NCBI GenBank assembly: GCA_037481875.1
Contig: JBBFKY010000010.1
Coordinates: 61,672 to 125,671, forward strand
From: Desulfosoma sp.
GTDB lineage: Bacteria > Desulfobacterota > Syntrophobacteria > Syntrophobacterales > DSM-9756
Reading direction: 5' to 3'
Length of the DNA: 64,000 bases
This document shows, piece by piece, positions 27,493-36,349 of this stretch (the first letter of the stretch is position 1; every line of letters begins with the position of its first letter). The notes under the pieces are model-generated. The model was not told the DNA's origin and did no database searches. It saw nothing but the letters and a program-made list of their open reading frames with translations. The position numbers and the translations under genes are program-made.

Positions 27493-29057
27493 AGTCTCGA
27501 TCCGCAAAGACCCTTATGTTTCTGGGGACAGGTTCCGACGTGGGCAAGAGTGTCTTGGCGGCCGCCTTTTGCCGCATTTTCAAGCAGGACGGCTATGGGG
27601 TGGCGCCTTTTAAAGCTCAGAATATGGCACTCAATTCTTATATCACACCTGAAGGCGGAGAAATAGGGCGCGCCCAGGCGGTGCAGGCGGAAGCCGCTGG
27701 TATTGCTCCGCACGTGGATATGAATCCCATTCTGTTAAAACCCACTTCGTCCATGGGTTCTCAAGTGATTGTTCTGGGCAAAGCCATCGGGAACTTTTCC
27801 GCGAAGGAATACTACGCTTACAAAAAAGAATTGGTTTCCGTGGTTCAAAAGGCTTTCGAGCGGCTTGCTGCATGCTATGACATCGTGGTTTTGGAAGGTG
27901 CCGGCAGCGCTGTGGAACTCAATCTCAAAGAGCATGACCTGGTGAACCTGGCGATGGCCCGTTTGGCTCAATCTCCCTGCCTTCTGGTGGGAGACATCGA
28001 TCGCGGCGGTCTTTTCGCTGCTCTTCTTGGTTCTCTCATGCTCATGGAAAAGGAAGAGCAGGCCCTCATTGCGGGATTTATCGTGAACAAGTTTCGTGGG
28101 GATCCCGATTTGTTTCAAACCGGGGTGCGCATCCTCGAGGAACGTTCCCATCGGCCGGTTCTTGGAGTTATTCCCTACTTTCAGCATATTGCTGTTCCCG
28201 AAGAAGACAGTGTGGCTTTGGCCAGGCGTGTGAAAAAAAGATCGGAGGTGCAGGAGTGTTCGGAAAGATACCGCATCGGCGTGGTACGGTTGCCTTACAT
28301 TTCCAACTATACGGATTTCGACTGCCTGGAGCGGGATTCACGAGTGGATTTGGTCTATTTTGAAAAGCCCCCCGATGTTTTTCGCTGCGATGCCGTGATT
28401 CTTCCTGGAAGCAAGAACACCATAGAGGACATGCTGTCTTTGGAGCGCTCCGGCATGGCTGATGCCCTTCGTGCCTACCACAAGTCCGGTGGGATCCTTG
28501 TTGGGATTTGCGGAGGCTATCAGATGCTGGGCCGACGTATTGTGGATCCTTTGGGAACGGAAAGCCGTGTGCAGGAAACTCAAGGTTTGGGGCTTCTTCC
28601 CATGATCACGGAAATGGCTTCGGAAAAAATCACCAGCCAGGTCATTGCCCGTTTGCGTCTACCCAGCCCTTTAGGTTCCGAGGATCTTTTTCCTCTGCAC
28701 GGCTACGAAATTCACATGGGTCGATCCCGTTTTGAAGACGGGGCTTTCACGCAGGCGCTTCTAGAAGTCGTGCAGCGAAACGGCCTGGACGTGCCTTTTC
28801 ATGAAGCGGCCGACGGCGCTTGGACCGATGATGGACGTGTGTGGGGCACCTATCTTCATGGCATCTTTGACAACGACTCCTTTCGCGATAGGTTTCTGGC
28901 CTTTGTCGCCGCTCGCAAAGGAAAGTCTTCAGATGGTCAAACATCCCAGCCTTTTCAGTTTTTTCGGTGGAAAGAGGAGCAGTACGATCTTTTGGCGGAT
29001 TTCGTTCGCCGTCACTGTGATGTGGACCGCATCTACCGAATCATGGGCTTGAAATAA
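27489..29057 (+). CDS. cbiP: Cobyric acid synthase
   Basis: 522 aa. It amidates the b, d, e and g side chains of adenosylcobyrinate a,c-diamide. The N-terminal ATP domain starts TLMFLGTGSDVGKSVLAAAF, then PFKAQNMALNSYIT and LEGAGSAVELNL. The glutaminase domain has ILPGSKNTIEDM and the Cys of ILVGICGGYQMLGR; GYEIHMGRS and GTYLHGIFDN carry the remaining triad. The start overlaps the cbiA stop (ATGA). The next gene begins 8 bp after its stop. Confidence 0.96.
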   Translation: MKSRSAKTLMFLGTGSDVGKSVLAAAFCRIFKQDGYGVAPFKAQNMALNSYITPEGGEIGRAQAVQAEAAGIAPHVDMNPILLKPTSSMGSQVIVLGKAIGNFSAKEYYAYKKELVSVVQKAFERLAACYDIVVLEGAGSAVELNLKEHDLVNLAMARLAQSPCLLVGDIDRGGLFAALLGSLMLMEKEEQALIAGFIVNKFRGDPDLFQTGVRILEERSHRPVLGVIPYFQHIAVPEEDSVALARRVKKRSEVQECSERYRIGVVRLPYISNYTDFDCLERDSRVDLVYFEKPPDVFRCDAVILPGSKNTIEDMLSLERSGMADALRAYHKSGGILVGICGGYQMLGRRIVDPLGTESRVQETQGLGLLPMITEMASEKITSQVIARLRLPSPLGSEDLFPLHGYEIHMGRSRFEDGAFTQALLEVVQRNGLDVPFHEAADGAWTDDGRVWGTYLHGIFDNDSFRDRFLAFVAARKGKSSDGQTSQPFQFFRWKEEQYDLLADFVRRHCDVDRIYRIMGLK

Positions 29058-29065
29058 GGAGCGCC

Positions 29066-30037
29066 GTGCCGGGATTGAGCTCTTTTTCTCCTGTTTCTCT
29101 TGGGCTGGCTTTCGTCTTGGACCTCATTTTTGGAGATCCACCCACGTGGCCCCATCCGGTGCGCTGGATCGGGCGTGTCCTGGAAAAGACGGAACCTTTT
29201 TTTTATGGAAAACGAAGCGGAGCAAAGGCGCAGCGTTTTCGGGGCGCCTTGTATTGGTTCTTTCATGTTTCGTGGGTCCTTTCTTTTGTGAGTCTTCTGC
29301 TTTTGGCCGTTTCCTGGATCCACGAAGGTCTTGCGGCTTTGTTGGGTATTTGTTTGGCTTACACGACTCTGGCCACTCGAAGCCTTTACGATGCGGCTCA
29401 CTCTGTGGCCGTGGCCTTGAAAGCCGGGGACTTGGAGGAAGCACGACGACGTCTCTCGCACATTGTGAGCCGTAACACCGAGCACTTGGATGAAGAGGGT
29501 ATCTGGCGGGCGCTGCTTGAGACGGTTTCCGAAAATTTTTCTGACGGCGTTATAGCTCCCCTTTTTTACTTAGCTATTGCCGGTCCTGCCGGAGCCATGC
29601 TCTACAAGGCCGTCAACACCATGGATTCCATGGTAGGCTACAAAAATGATCGTTACCTGCATTTCGGATGGTGGGCAGCACGAGCCGACGACGTCTTTAA
29701 CTGGATTCCTGCACGGTTGAGTGCTCTTGTGCTTTTGACGGCCGGCGCTTTGTGCGGCATGGATTGGCGACATGCCAAGGCGGTCATGAAACGGGATGCT
29801 CGAAAAACTTCAAGCCCCAACGCCGGTTACCCGGAAGCGGTTGCGGCCGGGCTTTTGGGAATCGAGCTGGGAGGTCCGGCTGTCTATTTCGGTAAACCCG
29901 TGATGAAACCTACCTTGGGGGATCCTTTGAGAGAACCCGATCTAGAAGCCTTTCGGCGCATGATTCGTTTGCTTTTTGTGGGAGCAACCTTGGGGGCGAT
30001 GCTGGCCGTTTTTGTGCGGTTTAGTCTGTCCAGATGA
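29066..30037 (+). CDS. cbiB: Adenosylcobinamide-phosphate synthase
   Basis: 323 aa integral membrane protein. CbiB joins the aminopropanol arm to cobyric acid. Family marks are LDLIFGDPPTWPHPVRWIGR near the N-terminus, LSHIVSRNTEHLDEEGIWRA, VSENFSDGVIAPLFYLAIAG and VGYKNDRYLHFGWWAARADD. About four or five membrane helices are visible. The start is GTG after AAGGAG, 8 bp beyond cbiP. The last residues run close to cobD (13 bp gap). Confidence 0.95.
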   Translation: MPGLSSFSPVSLGLAFVLDLIFGDPPTWPHPVRWIGRVLEKTEPFFYGKRSGAKAQRFRGALYWFFHVSWVLSFVSLLLLAVSWIHEGLAALLGICLAYTTLATRSLYDAAHSVAVALKAGDLEEARRRLSHIVSRNTEHLDEEGIWRALLETVSENFSDGVIAPLFYLAIAGPAGAMLYKAVNTMDSMVGYKNDRYLHFGWWAARADDVFNWIPARLSALVLLTAGALCGMDWRHAKAVMKRDARKTSSPNAGYPEAVAAGLLGIELGGPAVYFGKPVMKPTLGDPLREPDLEAFRRMIRLLFVGATLGAMLAVFVRFSLSR

Positions 30038-30050
30038 GGAGCCTGGTTGC

Positions 30051-31160
30051 ATGGAAATGTCAGGAACTGACCCTTTATCGATTCATGGTGGTAATGTCTT
30101 CGAAATGGCACGGCGATTGGGGTGTGCTCCCGAAGACATTATCGATTTCAGTGCCAGTATCAATCCGCTAGGGCCCCCCGATGGGCTCTTGGAAGTCCTG
30201 ATCGAGGCATACCATAGCGTGCAGCATTATCCCGACATCGCCAATAAAACTCTGGTGGATGCCATCGCCGCCCGTTACGGTCTGGATTCCACCAGCGTTG
30301 TTGTGGGCAATGGGTCCACGGAGCTTATCTATCTCCTTCCCAAGGTCATCGAAGCGTCTTCAGTGCTGGCGGTGGTGCCGACTTTCAAGGAATACCTGAA
30401 AGCCTTTGCGCTTCATGGATGCCGAATGCACTTGTGCGAGGCTGAAGCTCAGTACAACTTTCAGCCTACCGTGGATCAGCTGCGTCGGGCCATGGATACT
30501 TTGGCTCCGAAAGCGCTATTGATCACGCATCCTGGCAGTCCGTGTGGATCCTTGATTCCTCGGGACGTGCGTTGTTTCCTCGTGGAAGAAACACGTCGTC
30601 GAGGCATGACCCTTGTGGTTGACGAGGTTTTTATAGACTTTTGTGAAGAAGAATCCTTCCTTGAAGCGTTGGCACAGCATGAGCGTTTAATACTGATACG
30701 GTCCATGACCAAGTTTTACGGTATTCCGGGATTACGCTTAGGATATGTGCTGACTTCTTTCGATTGGGCCGCTCGGCTGCGAGACCAGGTGCCTCCATGG
30801 TCCGTGAACACTCTGGCTCAAGCCGCTGGGGTGTATTGTCTGCGGCAGGATTTTTATCGTCAAGAGACATTGAAACTGGTCAGTGCCGAAAGAGGGCGTT
30901 TGAGCGAGGTCTTGGGTCGAATATCAGGCTTCAAGGTTTTTCCTTCGGCAGCTAATTACCTGCTTGTGCGCCTCGAGTCCACGCTTTCCACAGCGGCCCA
31001 GCTCAAGGAAGAACTCCTGGTGCGTCATCGGCTGCTTATTCGAGACTGCGCCAATTTTGACGGCTTGACGCCCCAGGATTTTCGTGTTGCCGTGCGATTA
31101 CCTCACGAGAACGACCGCCTCATTGAAGCCCTGAATCAGTGGCGTCAGACAAGTGTCTAG
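30051..31160 (+). CDS. cobD: L-threonine-O-3-phosphate decarboxylase-like PLP enzyme
   Basis: 369 aa, fold type I aminotransferase related to histidinol-phosphate aminotransferase. In the cobalamin pathway CobD makes (R)-1-amino-2-propanol O-2-phosphate for CbiB, whose gene is directly upstream. Seen: the N-terminal HGGNVFEMARRLG and IIDFSASINPLGPP signature of CobD/CobC, VVVGNGSTELIYLLP, and the PLP lysine in IRSMTKFYGIPGLRLGY. The start follows AGGAG with 9 nt spacing. It is last in the operon; a module B hairpin 46 bp after the stop could end the transcript. HisC activity is less likely given the signature and context. Confidence 0.93.
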   Translation: MEMSGTDPLSIHGGNVFEMARRLGCAPEDIIDFSASINPLGPPDGLLEVLIEAYHSVQHYPDIANKTLVDAIAARYGLDSTSVVVGNGSTELIYLLPKVIEASSVLAVVPTFKEYLKAFALHGCRMHLCEAEAQYNFQPTVDQLRRAMDTLAPKALLITHPGSPCGSLIPRDVRCFLVEETRRRGMTLVVDEVFIDFCEEESFLEALAQHERLILIRSMTKFYGIPGLRLGYVLTSFDWAARLRDQVPPWSVNTLAQAAGVYCLRQDFYRQETLKLVSAERGRLSEVLGRISGFKVFPSAANYLLVRLESTLSTAAQLKEELLVRHRLLIRDCANFDGLTPQDFRVAVRLPHENDRLIEALNQWRQTSV

Positions 31161-31206
31161 AAGCCTGGGCGGGAATGTGCACGCCGAAACATCTGATGGC
31201 CAAGAC

Positions 31207-31231
31207 AGGGGCGAGGCGCCGCCTCGCCCCT
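31207..31231. repeat. Repeat module B hairpin after cobD
   Basis: Perfect arms AGGGGCGAGGC and GCCTCGCCCCT around GCC. The arms are identical to those at 5225-5249. It is followed by a module C-like stretch at 31255-31310 (GGGGCGCGGGCTTCTGCC to GGGATGCCCGCGCTCC), which fills the 161 bp spacer. Confidence 0.85.
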
Positions 31232-31321
31232 ACAAGCGTGGAACTGTGTCTTTTCTGGGGCGCGGGCTTCTGCCTTCCATGTGTGCGGTGGGATGCCCGC
31301 GCTCCCGTGAAAGGGCGTTTT

Positions 31322-31606
31322 TCAGGTATGCTTCTCGCTTTCAGGGTCAGAGTGAGTTTCCTCTTTAAGAAAGTACCTATGGTACTCTTTATCGGTCAGA
31401 TATTTTCGCATCAGGTTGGAGATGGTATCGAACAGTTCGGTCAATTCCCGATCCGATAGGCGTGGCACAAGGATATTTAAAAGGCCGTCGTCCGAGAACT
31501 TTTGAAGGTAGACCATAAGAGATTTCTCGTCGACGTCCCGCGAAAATCCAAAAGCCACAAGGCCGTCATAGGTTTCCACGAAGCGGTGGGAATGTTTGGC
31601 GCCCAT
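31322..31606 (-). CDS. Small conserved-looking protein coupled to inositol phosphate synthase
   Basis: 94 aa from the ATG at 31606, which follows AAAGGGAGG; an earlier in-frame ATG at 31636 overlaps the ino1 stop as ATGA, so 104 aa is possible. The function is not recognised. The body is soluble, acidic and helical: HRFVETYDGLVAFGFSRDVD, LMVYLQKFSDDGLL, VPRLSDRELTELFDTI and MRKYLTDKEYHRYFLKEE. No metal or membrane motif is seen. Tight coupling to ino1 suggests a regulatory or assembly role for that enzyme; this is inference. Confidence 0.7.
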   Translation of the reverse strand: MGAKHSHRFVETYDGLVAFGFSRDVDEKSLMVYLQKFSDDGLLNILVPRLSDRELTELFDTISNLMRKYLTDKEYHRYFLKEETHSDPESEKHT

Positions 31607-31632
31607 ACCGCCGTCACCTCCCTTTAGGTCCT

Positions 31633-32976
31633 TCATGCCAAGTCGTTCATGTAGTAATCTAACCCAAAATGGGTAATTTGCTCTTCCCCCATAAGGTAGC
31701 GAAGGGTATTTTTCAATTTCATGAGCTGGATGAAAAGATCATGTTCAGGATACAGCCCTTCCTTGTGCATGGGGCTCTTGAAATAGAAAGACAGCCATTC
31801 CTGAATGCCATACATGCCTACACGTTGAGCCAGATCGGCGAAAAGGACCAAGTCCAGACACAAAGGAGCCGCCAAAATGCTATCGCGGCATTGAAAATCC
31901 ACCTTGATCTGCATGGGGTAACCCATCCAGCCGAAAATATCGATGCAGTCCCAGCCTTCCTTATTGTCTCCACGGGGCGGATAATAATTAATGGTCACTT
32001 TGTGGTAGTAGTTTTTGTACAGGCTCGGATAAAGCTGCGGCTGAAGGATATATTCGAGAACCGAGAGTTTACTTTCTTCCTTGGTTTTGAACGAATCCTT
32101 GTCGTCCAATACCAGTCCGTCCCGGTTTCCCAAAATATTGGTGGAATACCAGCCTTCCAAGCCCAGCATGCGTGCTTTAAGTCCTGGGGCCAGAATTGTT
32201 TTCATCAGAGTCTGACCGGTTTTGAAATCCTTGCCGGCGATGGGAACTTTCTTTTCTTTGGCCAAGCTCACCATCGCGGGAATATCCACCGTGAGATTGG
32301 GAGCCCCGTTGATAAAGGGAATACCGCTTTCCAGGGCTGCCAGGGCATAGATCATACTAGGGGAAATGCGCGGATCGTTTTTTTTGACCGCATCCAAAAA
32401 GGCGTCCAGGGATTGATGCGGTTCTTCCGGCTTGAGGTAGACTTCCGTGCTGCCGCACCAGATCATGACGCAACGGTCGATGCCGTGAGCCTGTTTGAAA
32501 TGCTGAATGTCTTCTTTGAGGGCTTCCGTGAGATCACGCAGGCTGGATCCCGATTTGACATGGTTGCCGTCGAGGTTTTTGACGAAACGGCGGTCAAAGA
32601 CCGCTTTCATGGGCTGAATGGTTTGCAGAAAATCACGAATGGGTTCTAAATGTTCCCTGCGGAGCACCTTGGCAAAAAGGGCGGCGTCATAACCATTGGC
32701 TTCGTAGATGTCCCAACCGGCAAAAACAATGTCATCAAGAGAGGCCAGAGGGACGAAGTCTTTGATGCGCGGAACGCGATATTCATCGCGTTTGCCCAAA
32801 CGAATGGTGCCCATTTGCGTGAGAGAGCCGATGGGTTCCGCAAGCCCTCGGCGAATGGCTTCCACGCCGGCCACAAAGGTGGTGGCCACAGCTCCGCCGA
32901 TTCCTGGAATGAGCACGCCCAGCTTGCCTCGGGGCGCCTCGATGTCTCCTTTACGCTTGAGCTCTTTTTCCAGCAC
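31633..32976 (-). CDS. ino1: Myo-inositol-1-phosphate synthase
   Basis: 447 aa. It converts glucose 6-phosphate to inositol 1-phosphate with NAD. The NAD site is GKLGVLIPGIGGAVATTFVA, and the family core motifs are PFINGAPNLTVD, PIAGKDFKTGQTLMKT and YSTNILGNRDG. In thermophiles the product can feed inositol-based solutes or lipids; nothing downstream here shows which. The start is GTG after GGAGGG. The following small gene overlaps the stop codon. Confidence 0.92.
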   Translation of the reverse strand: MLEKELKRKGDIEAPRGKLGVLIPGIGGAVATTFVAGVEAIRRGLAEPIGSLTQMGTIRLGKRDEYRVPRIKDFVPLASLDDIVFAGWDIYEANGYDAALFAKVLRREHLEPIRDFLQTIQPMKAVFDRRFVKNLDGNHVKSGSSLRDLTEALKEDIQHFKQAHGIDRCVMIWCGSTEVYLKPEEPHQSLDAFLDAVKKNDPRISPSMIYALAALESGIPFINGAPNLTVDIPAMVSLAKEKKVPIAGKDFKTGQTLMKTILAPGLKARMLGLEGWYSTNILGNRDGLVLDDKDSFKTKEESKLSVLEYILQPQLYPSLYKNYYHKVTINYYPPRGDNKEGWDCIDIFGWMGYPMQIKVDFQCRDSILAAPLCLDLVLFADLAQRVGMYGIQEWLSFYFKSPMHKEGLYPEHDLFIQLMKLKNTLRYLMGEEQITHFGLDYYMNDLA

Positions 32977-33086
32977 GGTTTCCCTCCGATGTGTGCAAGA
33001 GTTGATGACTTACTTGATCAGGCCCGCGCACCCTCATGCCATGGCTATGAAGCGCGTTTCCTAATAGGCCTTGGCTTCTTCACGTG

Positions 33087-33665
33087 TCAAGGTAAACGCC
33101 GAATTTCGGGCCAGGCTTCTTCCAGGGCAAGCAAGGCCTTTTTGATATGGACTCCTCCTGAATAGCCTCCCAAAGAACCGTGACGACCCACAACCCGATG
33201 ACAGGGAACAAAAATGGCCGTGGGATTCTTGCCGCAAGCTTGTCCTACGGCTCGAGCTCCCTGAGAAAGGCCGAGACGGTTCGCGACGTCCCCATAACAC
33301 AGGGTGGCCCCGTAAGGAATGCGGCAAAGTTCTTGCCAAACCTTGTGTTGAAAGGGGGTTCCGGAAATCCAGTGCACAGGGACGCGAGGGTGTTCCCTGG
33401 ATCCTGAAAAATAGGCCATCAAGGCTTCACGAGCTGCCATAGACACTTCATTGGGTTTCCATATCGGTTTCCAGTGTGGAAACAACCTGAGCAGGAACGC
33501 TTCCGCCGCCTGTCGCACATGGAAAGGTTGCGAGCTTGCGGTATCTTTTTGAGAACTCAGGCTCAAGATATGACAGGCGCACACACCTTTGTCGGTGGCT
33601 GCCGTAAGAATCCATCCCCAGGAAGAAAGAAAGAAGAGATCGACCCAAAAAGAAGACATAGTCAT
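33087..33665 (-). CDS. ogt: Methylated-DNA-protein-cysteine methyltransferase
   Basis: 192 aa suicide repair protein for O6-alkylguanine. The acceptor cysteine is C155 in IFVPCHRVVG. The helix-turn-helix and Arg finger are in PFQHKVWQELCRIPYGATLC and NRLGLSQGARAVGQACGKNP. The N-terminal ribonuclease-like domain starts near WGWILTAATDKGVCACHIL. The start ATG shares its A with the TAA stop of the upstream MBL gene (TAATG), so translation is coupled. The protein extends about 12 residues past the usual end. Confidence 0.93.
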   Translation of the reverse strand: MTMSSFWVDLFFLSSWGWILTAATDKGVCACHILSLSSQKDTASSQPFHVRQAAEAFLLRLFPHWKPIWKPNEVSMAAREALMAYFSGSREHPRVPVHWISGTPFQHKVWQELCRIPYGATLCYGDVANRLGLSQGARAVGQACGKNPTAIFVPCHRVVGRHGSLGGYSGGVHIKKALLALEEAWPEIRRLP

Positions 33666-34318
33666 TAAGCCTCTTCATCTATAAGAAAATCCGTGATGTA
33701 AGGATTGGTTTCCATTTCCCGGCCAATGGTGGACGTGGGCTGATCGCCATAATCATGCCCAGGCCAGACGATGGTTTCCGCAGGAAGACGAGTGAGTTTT
33801 CGAAGGGATTCCAAAAGTTGTTCAAAAGAGGCGCCGGGAAGATCGGTTCGTCCGACGGCGCCCACAAAAAGAGTGTCCCCGGTGAAAAGGTGACCGTCAA
33901 TGAGAATACAGCAGGCTCCCGGTGTGTGCCCCGGTGTGTGAATGAATTTCATGGTCAAAGAACCAAAAGTCAAAGAGTCGCCGTCCTGAACCCGCACATC
34001 GGCGGGCGGACTGATGGGAAAGCCCATGGCTCGAGCAAAAGCTTGATTCTCCGGCATCTGAAAGAAGTCGTCATCCAAAGCGTGCATGACGATGGGAGCG
34101 CCCGTAAGTTCCTTCATGCGCCGGTTGCCGCAGGTATGATCCGCATGCCCATGCGTGTTGACAATGTAGCGGCAAACGGCTTTATTTTCTTGAAGCCATG
34201 TCGCCAGTTCCTCTTCATTTCCTGCCGGATCGATGAGAATGGCATCTCCTGTGGTCTCGTCCATGACCAGGTAACAGAACACTTCCATCATGCCGACCGG
34301 TTTTTGCAAGATCTTCAT
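33665..34318 (-). CDS. Glyoxalase II-like MBL-fold hydrolase
   Basis: 217 aa. Metal ligands are in NTHGHADHTCG (HxHxDH), FIHTPGHTPG, LFTGDTLF and WPGHDYG. This set and the size match the YcbL/GloB-type hydroxyacylglutathione hydrolase-like group, and related persulfide dioxygenases. Without a glutathione-binding C-terminal domain, the thioester substrate is uncertain. The start at MKILQKPVG follows GGGGGAG. It is coupled to ogt downstream, an unusual pairing that may reflect shared electrophile or methylglyoxal stress. Confidence 0.85.
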   Translation of the reverse strand: MKILQKPVGMMEVFCYLVMDETTGDAILIDPAGNEEELATWLQENKAVCRYIVNTHGHADHTCGNRRMKELTGAPIVMHALDDDFFQMPENQAFARAMGFPISPPADVRVQDGDSLTFGSLTMKFIHTPGHTPGACCILIDGHLFTGDTLFVGAVGRTDLPGASFEQLLESLRKLTRLPAETIVWPGHDYGDQPTSTIGREMETNPYITDFLIDEEA

Positions 34319-34432
34319 GGCGCTCCCCCCTGAAAACGGTCTTCGTACAACGTGGCGTGGCAACCCTTGGAGCATCCTTAACAAGCTTCCAGGTTGTCCT
34401 TCTTTTGGAACTTTTCAGAAAACAGATTTCTT

Positions 34433-34491
34433 CCTGGAAACACGGGCGTCCCGCCCGCACAAACGGCGGGTTGGAGGCCGGCGCTTTCAGG
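34433..34491. repeat. Repeat module C
   Basis: The unit runs from CCTGGAAACACGGGCG through CCCGCCCGCAC, AAACGGCGGG and GGAGGCCGGCG to CTTTCAGG. The outer ends CCTGGAAA and TTTCAGG can pair, and CCCGCC pairs with GGCGGG. It lies just before the PrmA-like gene. Confidence 0.65.
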
Positions 34492-34582
34492 AAAACCATT
34501 CTATGTCGTTATTGTCAGACAATCCCTTCCTAGGCGACTCCATCAAACGTTTGGCGTCCCCTGGGACCAAAGGATCAATAAA

Positions 34583-35458
34583 ATGGCTCAGGATTGCCCG
34601 AAAGTCAAAAGATCTCCCAACCCTTCACCGGCATCTTCCTTGGATACCCAGGACAATCCTCCCGATCGGCTGTACGTGCTGGAGTGCCTGGAGAAACATG
34701 GACGAATCGTTGATATTTTGTGCGAAGGGTTGATGGGCTGCTGGCGGGAGCCACCTTATGTGTATTGCTTTTTCGATCGTGTCCCATCGGATCTTGCGAT
34801 CTCGCATCTTGAGGCCAAGGGGTTTCATGTGACCGGCCGTTATGATCTGAGTTATGGCCAATGGCAGAGATTGCCAAATCAACTTCTGCACATAGGTCCT
34901 TTTCAAATCCTTTTTACATCGCAAGACACCCACAACCTTCCACTTCATGCCCTCAGCATCGTCCTGCGTCCTGGCTTGGTTTTTGGTTCCGGCATGCACC
35001 CGACGACACGATTATGCCTGAAACTTTTAGCACAGGTCTATGTGTCGGAGTCCATGAGGACGGTGGTGGATGTGGGGACAGGAACAGGTATTCTTGCAAT
35101 GGCGGCAGCTCGACTGGGAGCTCGCCGGGTGCTGGCCTTGGATGTGAACCCCCTCGCCGTTGAAGAAGCTGGGGCTAATGTTCGAAGAAACGGCTTGGAT
35201 CAAAAAATCCTTCTGGTGATCGCAGCCGGTTTGGAGGCCGTGGGACCGTTCGGAGAATTGCTTCTGGTGAACCTGGAATGGCCTAGCTTGAGGGTCTTCT
35301 TGCAAAAGGACGGGTGGAAACGGTTTCGTTGGATCATCTGCAGCGGCTACTTTGAGTCCCAGGCCGAAACGCTGAAAAGCATGTTTTTGGGGACACATTC
35401 TCCAGAGGGCTACTTGGTTCAGGAGGATTGGGCCGCTTCGTTTTGGAGGCGTACCTGA
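34583..35458 (+). CDS. PrmA-like protein methyltransferase
   Basis: 291 aa. The C-terminal half matches ribosomal protein L11 methyltransferase: PGLVFGSGMHPTTRLCLKLL, VVDVGTGTGILAMAAARLGA, VLALDVNPLAVEEAGANVRR, and LLLVNLEWPSL in place of the usual NI(L/V)a. The N-terminal part (residues 1-110) is divergent and lacks a clear L11-recognition domain, so the target could be another protein. The start ATG follows AAAGGATC. It is surrounded by repeat modules and has no operon partner. Confidence 0.75.
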   Translation: MAQDCPKVKRSPNPSPASSLDTQDNPPDRLYVLECLEKHGRIVDILCEGLMGCWREPPYVYCFFDRVPSDLAISHLEAKGFHVTGRYDLSYGQWQRLPNQLLHIGPFQILFTSQDTHNLPLHALSIVLRPGLVFGSGMHPTTRLCLKLLAQVYVSESMRTVVDVGTGTGILAMAAARLGARRVLALDVNPLAVEEAGANVRRNGLDQKILLVIAAGLEAVGPFGELLLVNLEWPSLRVFLQKDGWKRFRWIICSGYFESQAETLKSMFLGTHSPEGYLVQEDWAASFWRRT

Positions 35459-36349
35459 TCCGTAAAACCTGGGCGGACACATCGATCCACACTTCCACGT
35501 CTTGAGGAATGTCCTCTAGAGGTTGTTGCCATGCCTCTTGCTGCTTCGGTTGTATTTGGCGGCCCTGTCGGTCCGGTCCTGTAGTTTAAAGAATATAAAA
35601 GGGCGGACACAAGACCGCCCCTAACCGTTGGGCATGGAGGTGGAATGAATTCCTTTTGTCGGTGCGCAACGGTGTGTGTCCCATAGCCGCCCCGTTTCCG
35701 ACGCTTCTTCAGGGGCGGACACATGGGCCCGCCCCTACAGCAGCGGCTCCATCTATGGACCATGCCTTGCGTGCCTGATATGGTGAAGATTCCTGGCCTC
35801 AGGGGTACGATCTAGGCTGATTTACCGATGGTTGGTTCGAAACCCTCCAGGAAGCAGGTAGATTTGCGGGCACTTGGTTCCAAATCGCTGCCGAAACCGG
35901 GTTTTTTGTAGGGGCGCTCCGGTGTGTGCGTCCCAAAATTCTTTGGTGAGGGGGAGAACTTGGGGTGGACGCATCGGTTGGTTCCTTCAAGACCTTCGGC
36001 TCCAGGATGGACACATGAGGCCGCACCCCCAAGCCTGGTGACATTTGGGCGGACACGTGGGGGGCGCCTCAACCAATGGATAGCTTTGCCTTTCAGCGTT
36101 CGGTATTGACAAACTTTGGATGATCCAATAAAAACAACTGACCCCGACTGCGGAGAAACTGTCCTGTTCCTCAGACCTTCCTTCCAGCGCCTGCGCCTCC
36201 GGCACCGGGATCCACTCCGCTCATGCGCCGTATGTTCAGACGAAAAGGGTGGAGCGTTTGGTTGCTTCACGATGGATTTCGCAAACAATCCTTTGGGGTG
36301 CAAAGTGAATGATGGACGGATTTCACTGGGCTAACGTCAGGAGAGTGTT
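35459..36349. other. Repeat-rich spacer (891 bp)
   Basis: It contains at least five copies or fragments of the GGGCGGACAC element: 35471-35480, 35601-35620 (hairpin GGGCGG/CCGCCC), 35711-35736 (hairpin AGGGGCGG/CCGCCCCT), about 35909-35935 and about 36047-36062. Reverse pieces lie near 35668 and 36010. Open frames here are repeat-derived. The last 150 bp before 36350 should hold the promoter of the fatty acid cluster, but no box stands out. Confidence 0.65.
35711..35736. repeat. Repeat module A hairpin
   Basis: AGGGGCGG and CCGCCCCT pair around ACACATGGGC, followed by ACAG. It is one of several copies in this spacer. Confidence 0.7.

Noticed and set aside
35812..36303. 163-codon open frame in the repeat spacer
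   Set aside because: It is Arg/Pro/Ser-rich, runs through several repeat modules, and has no RBS or domain.
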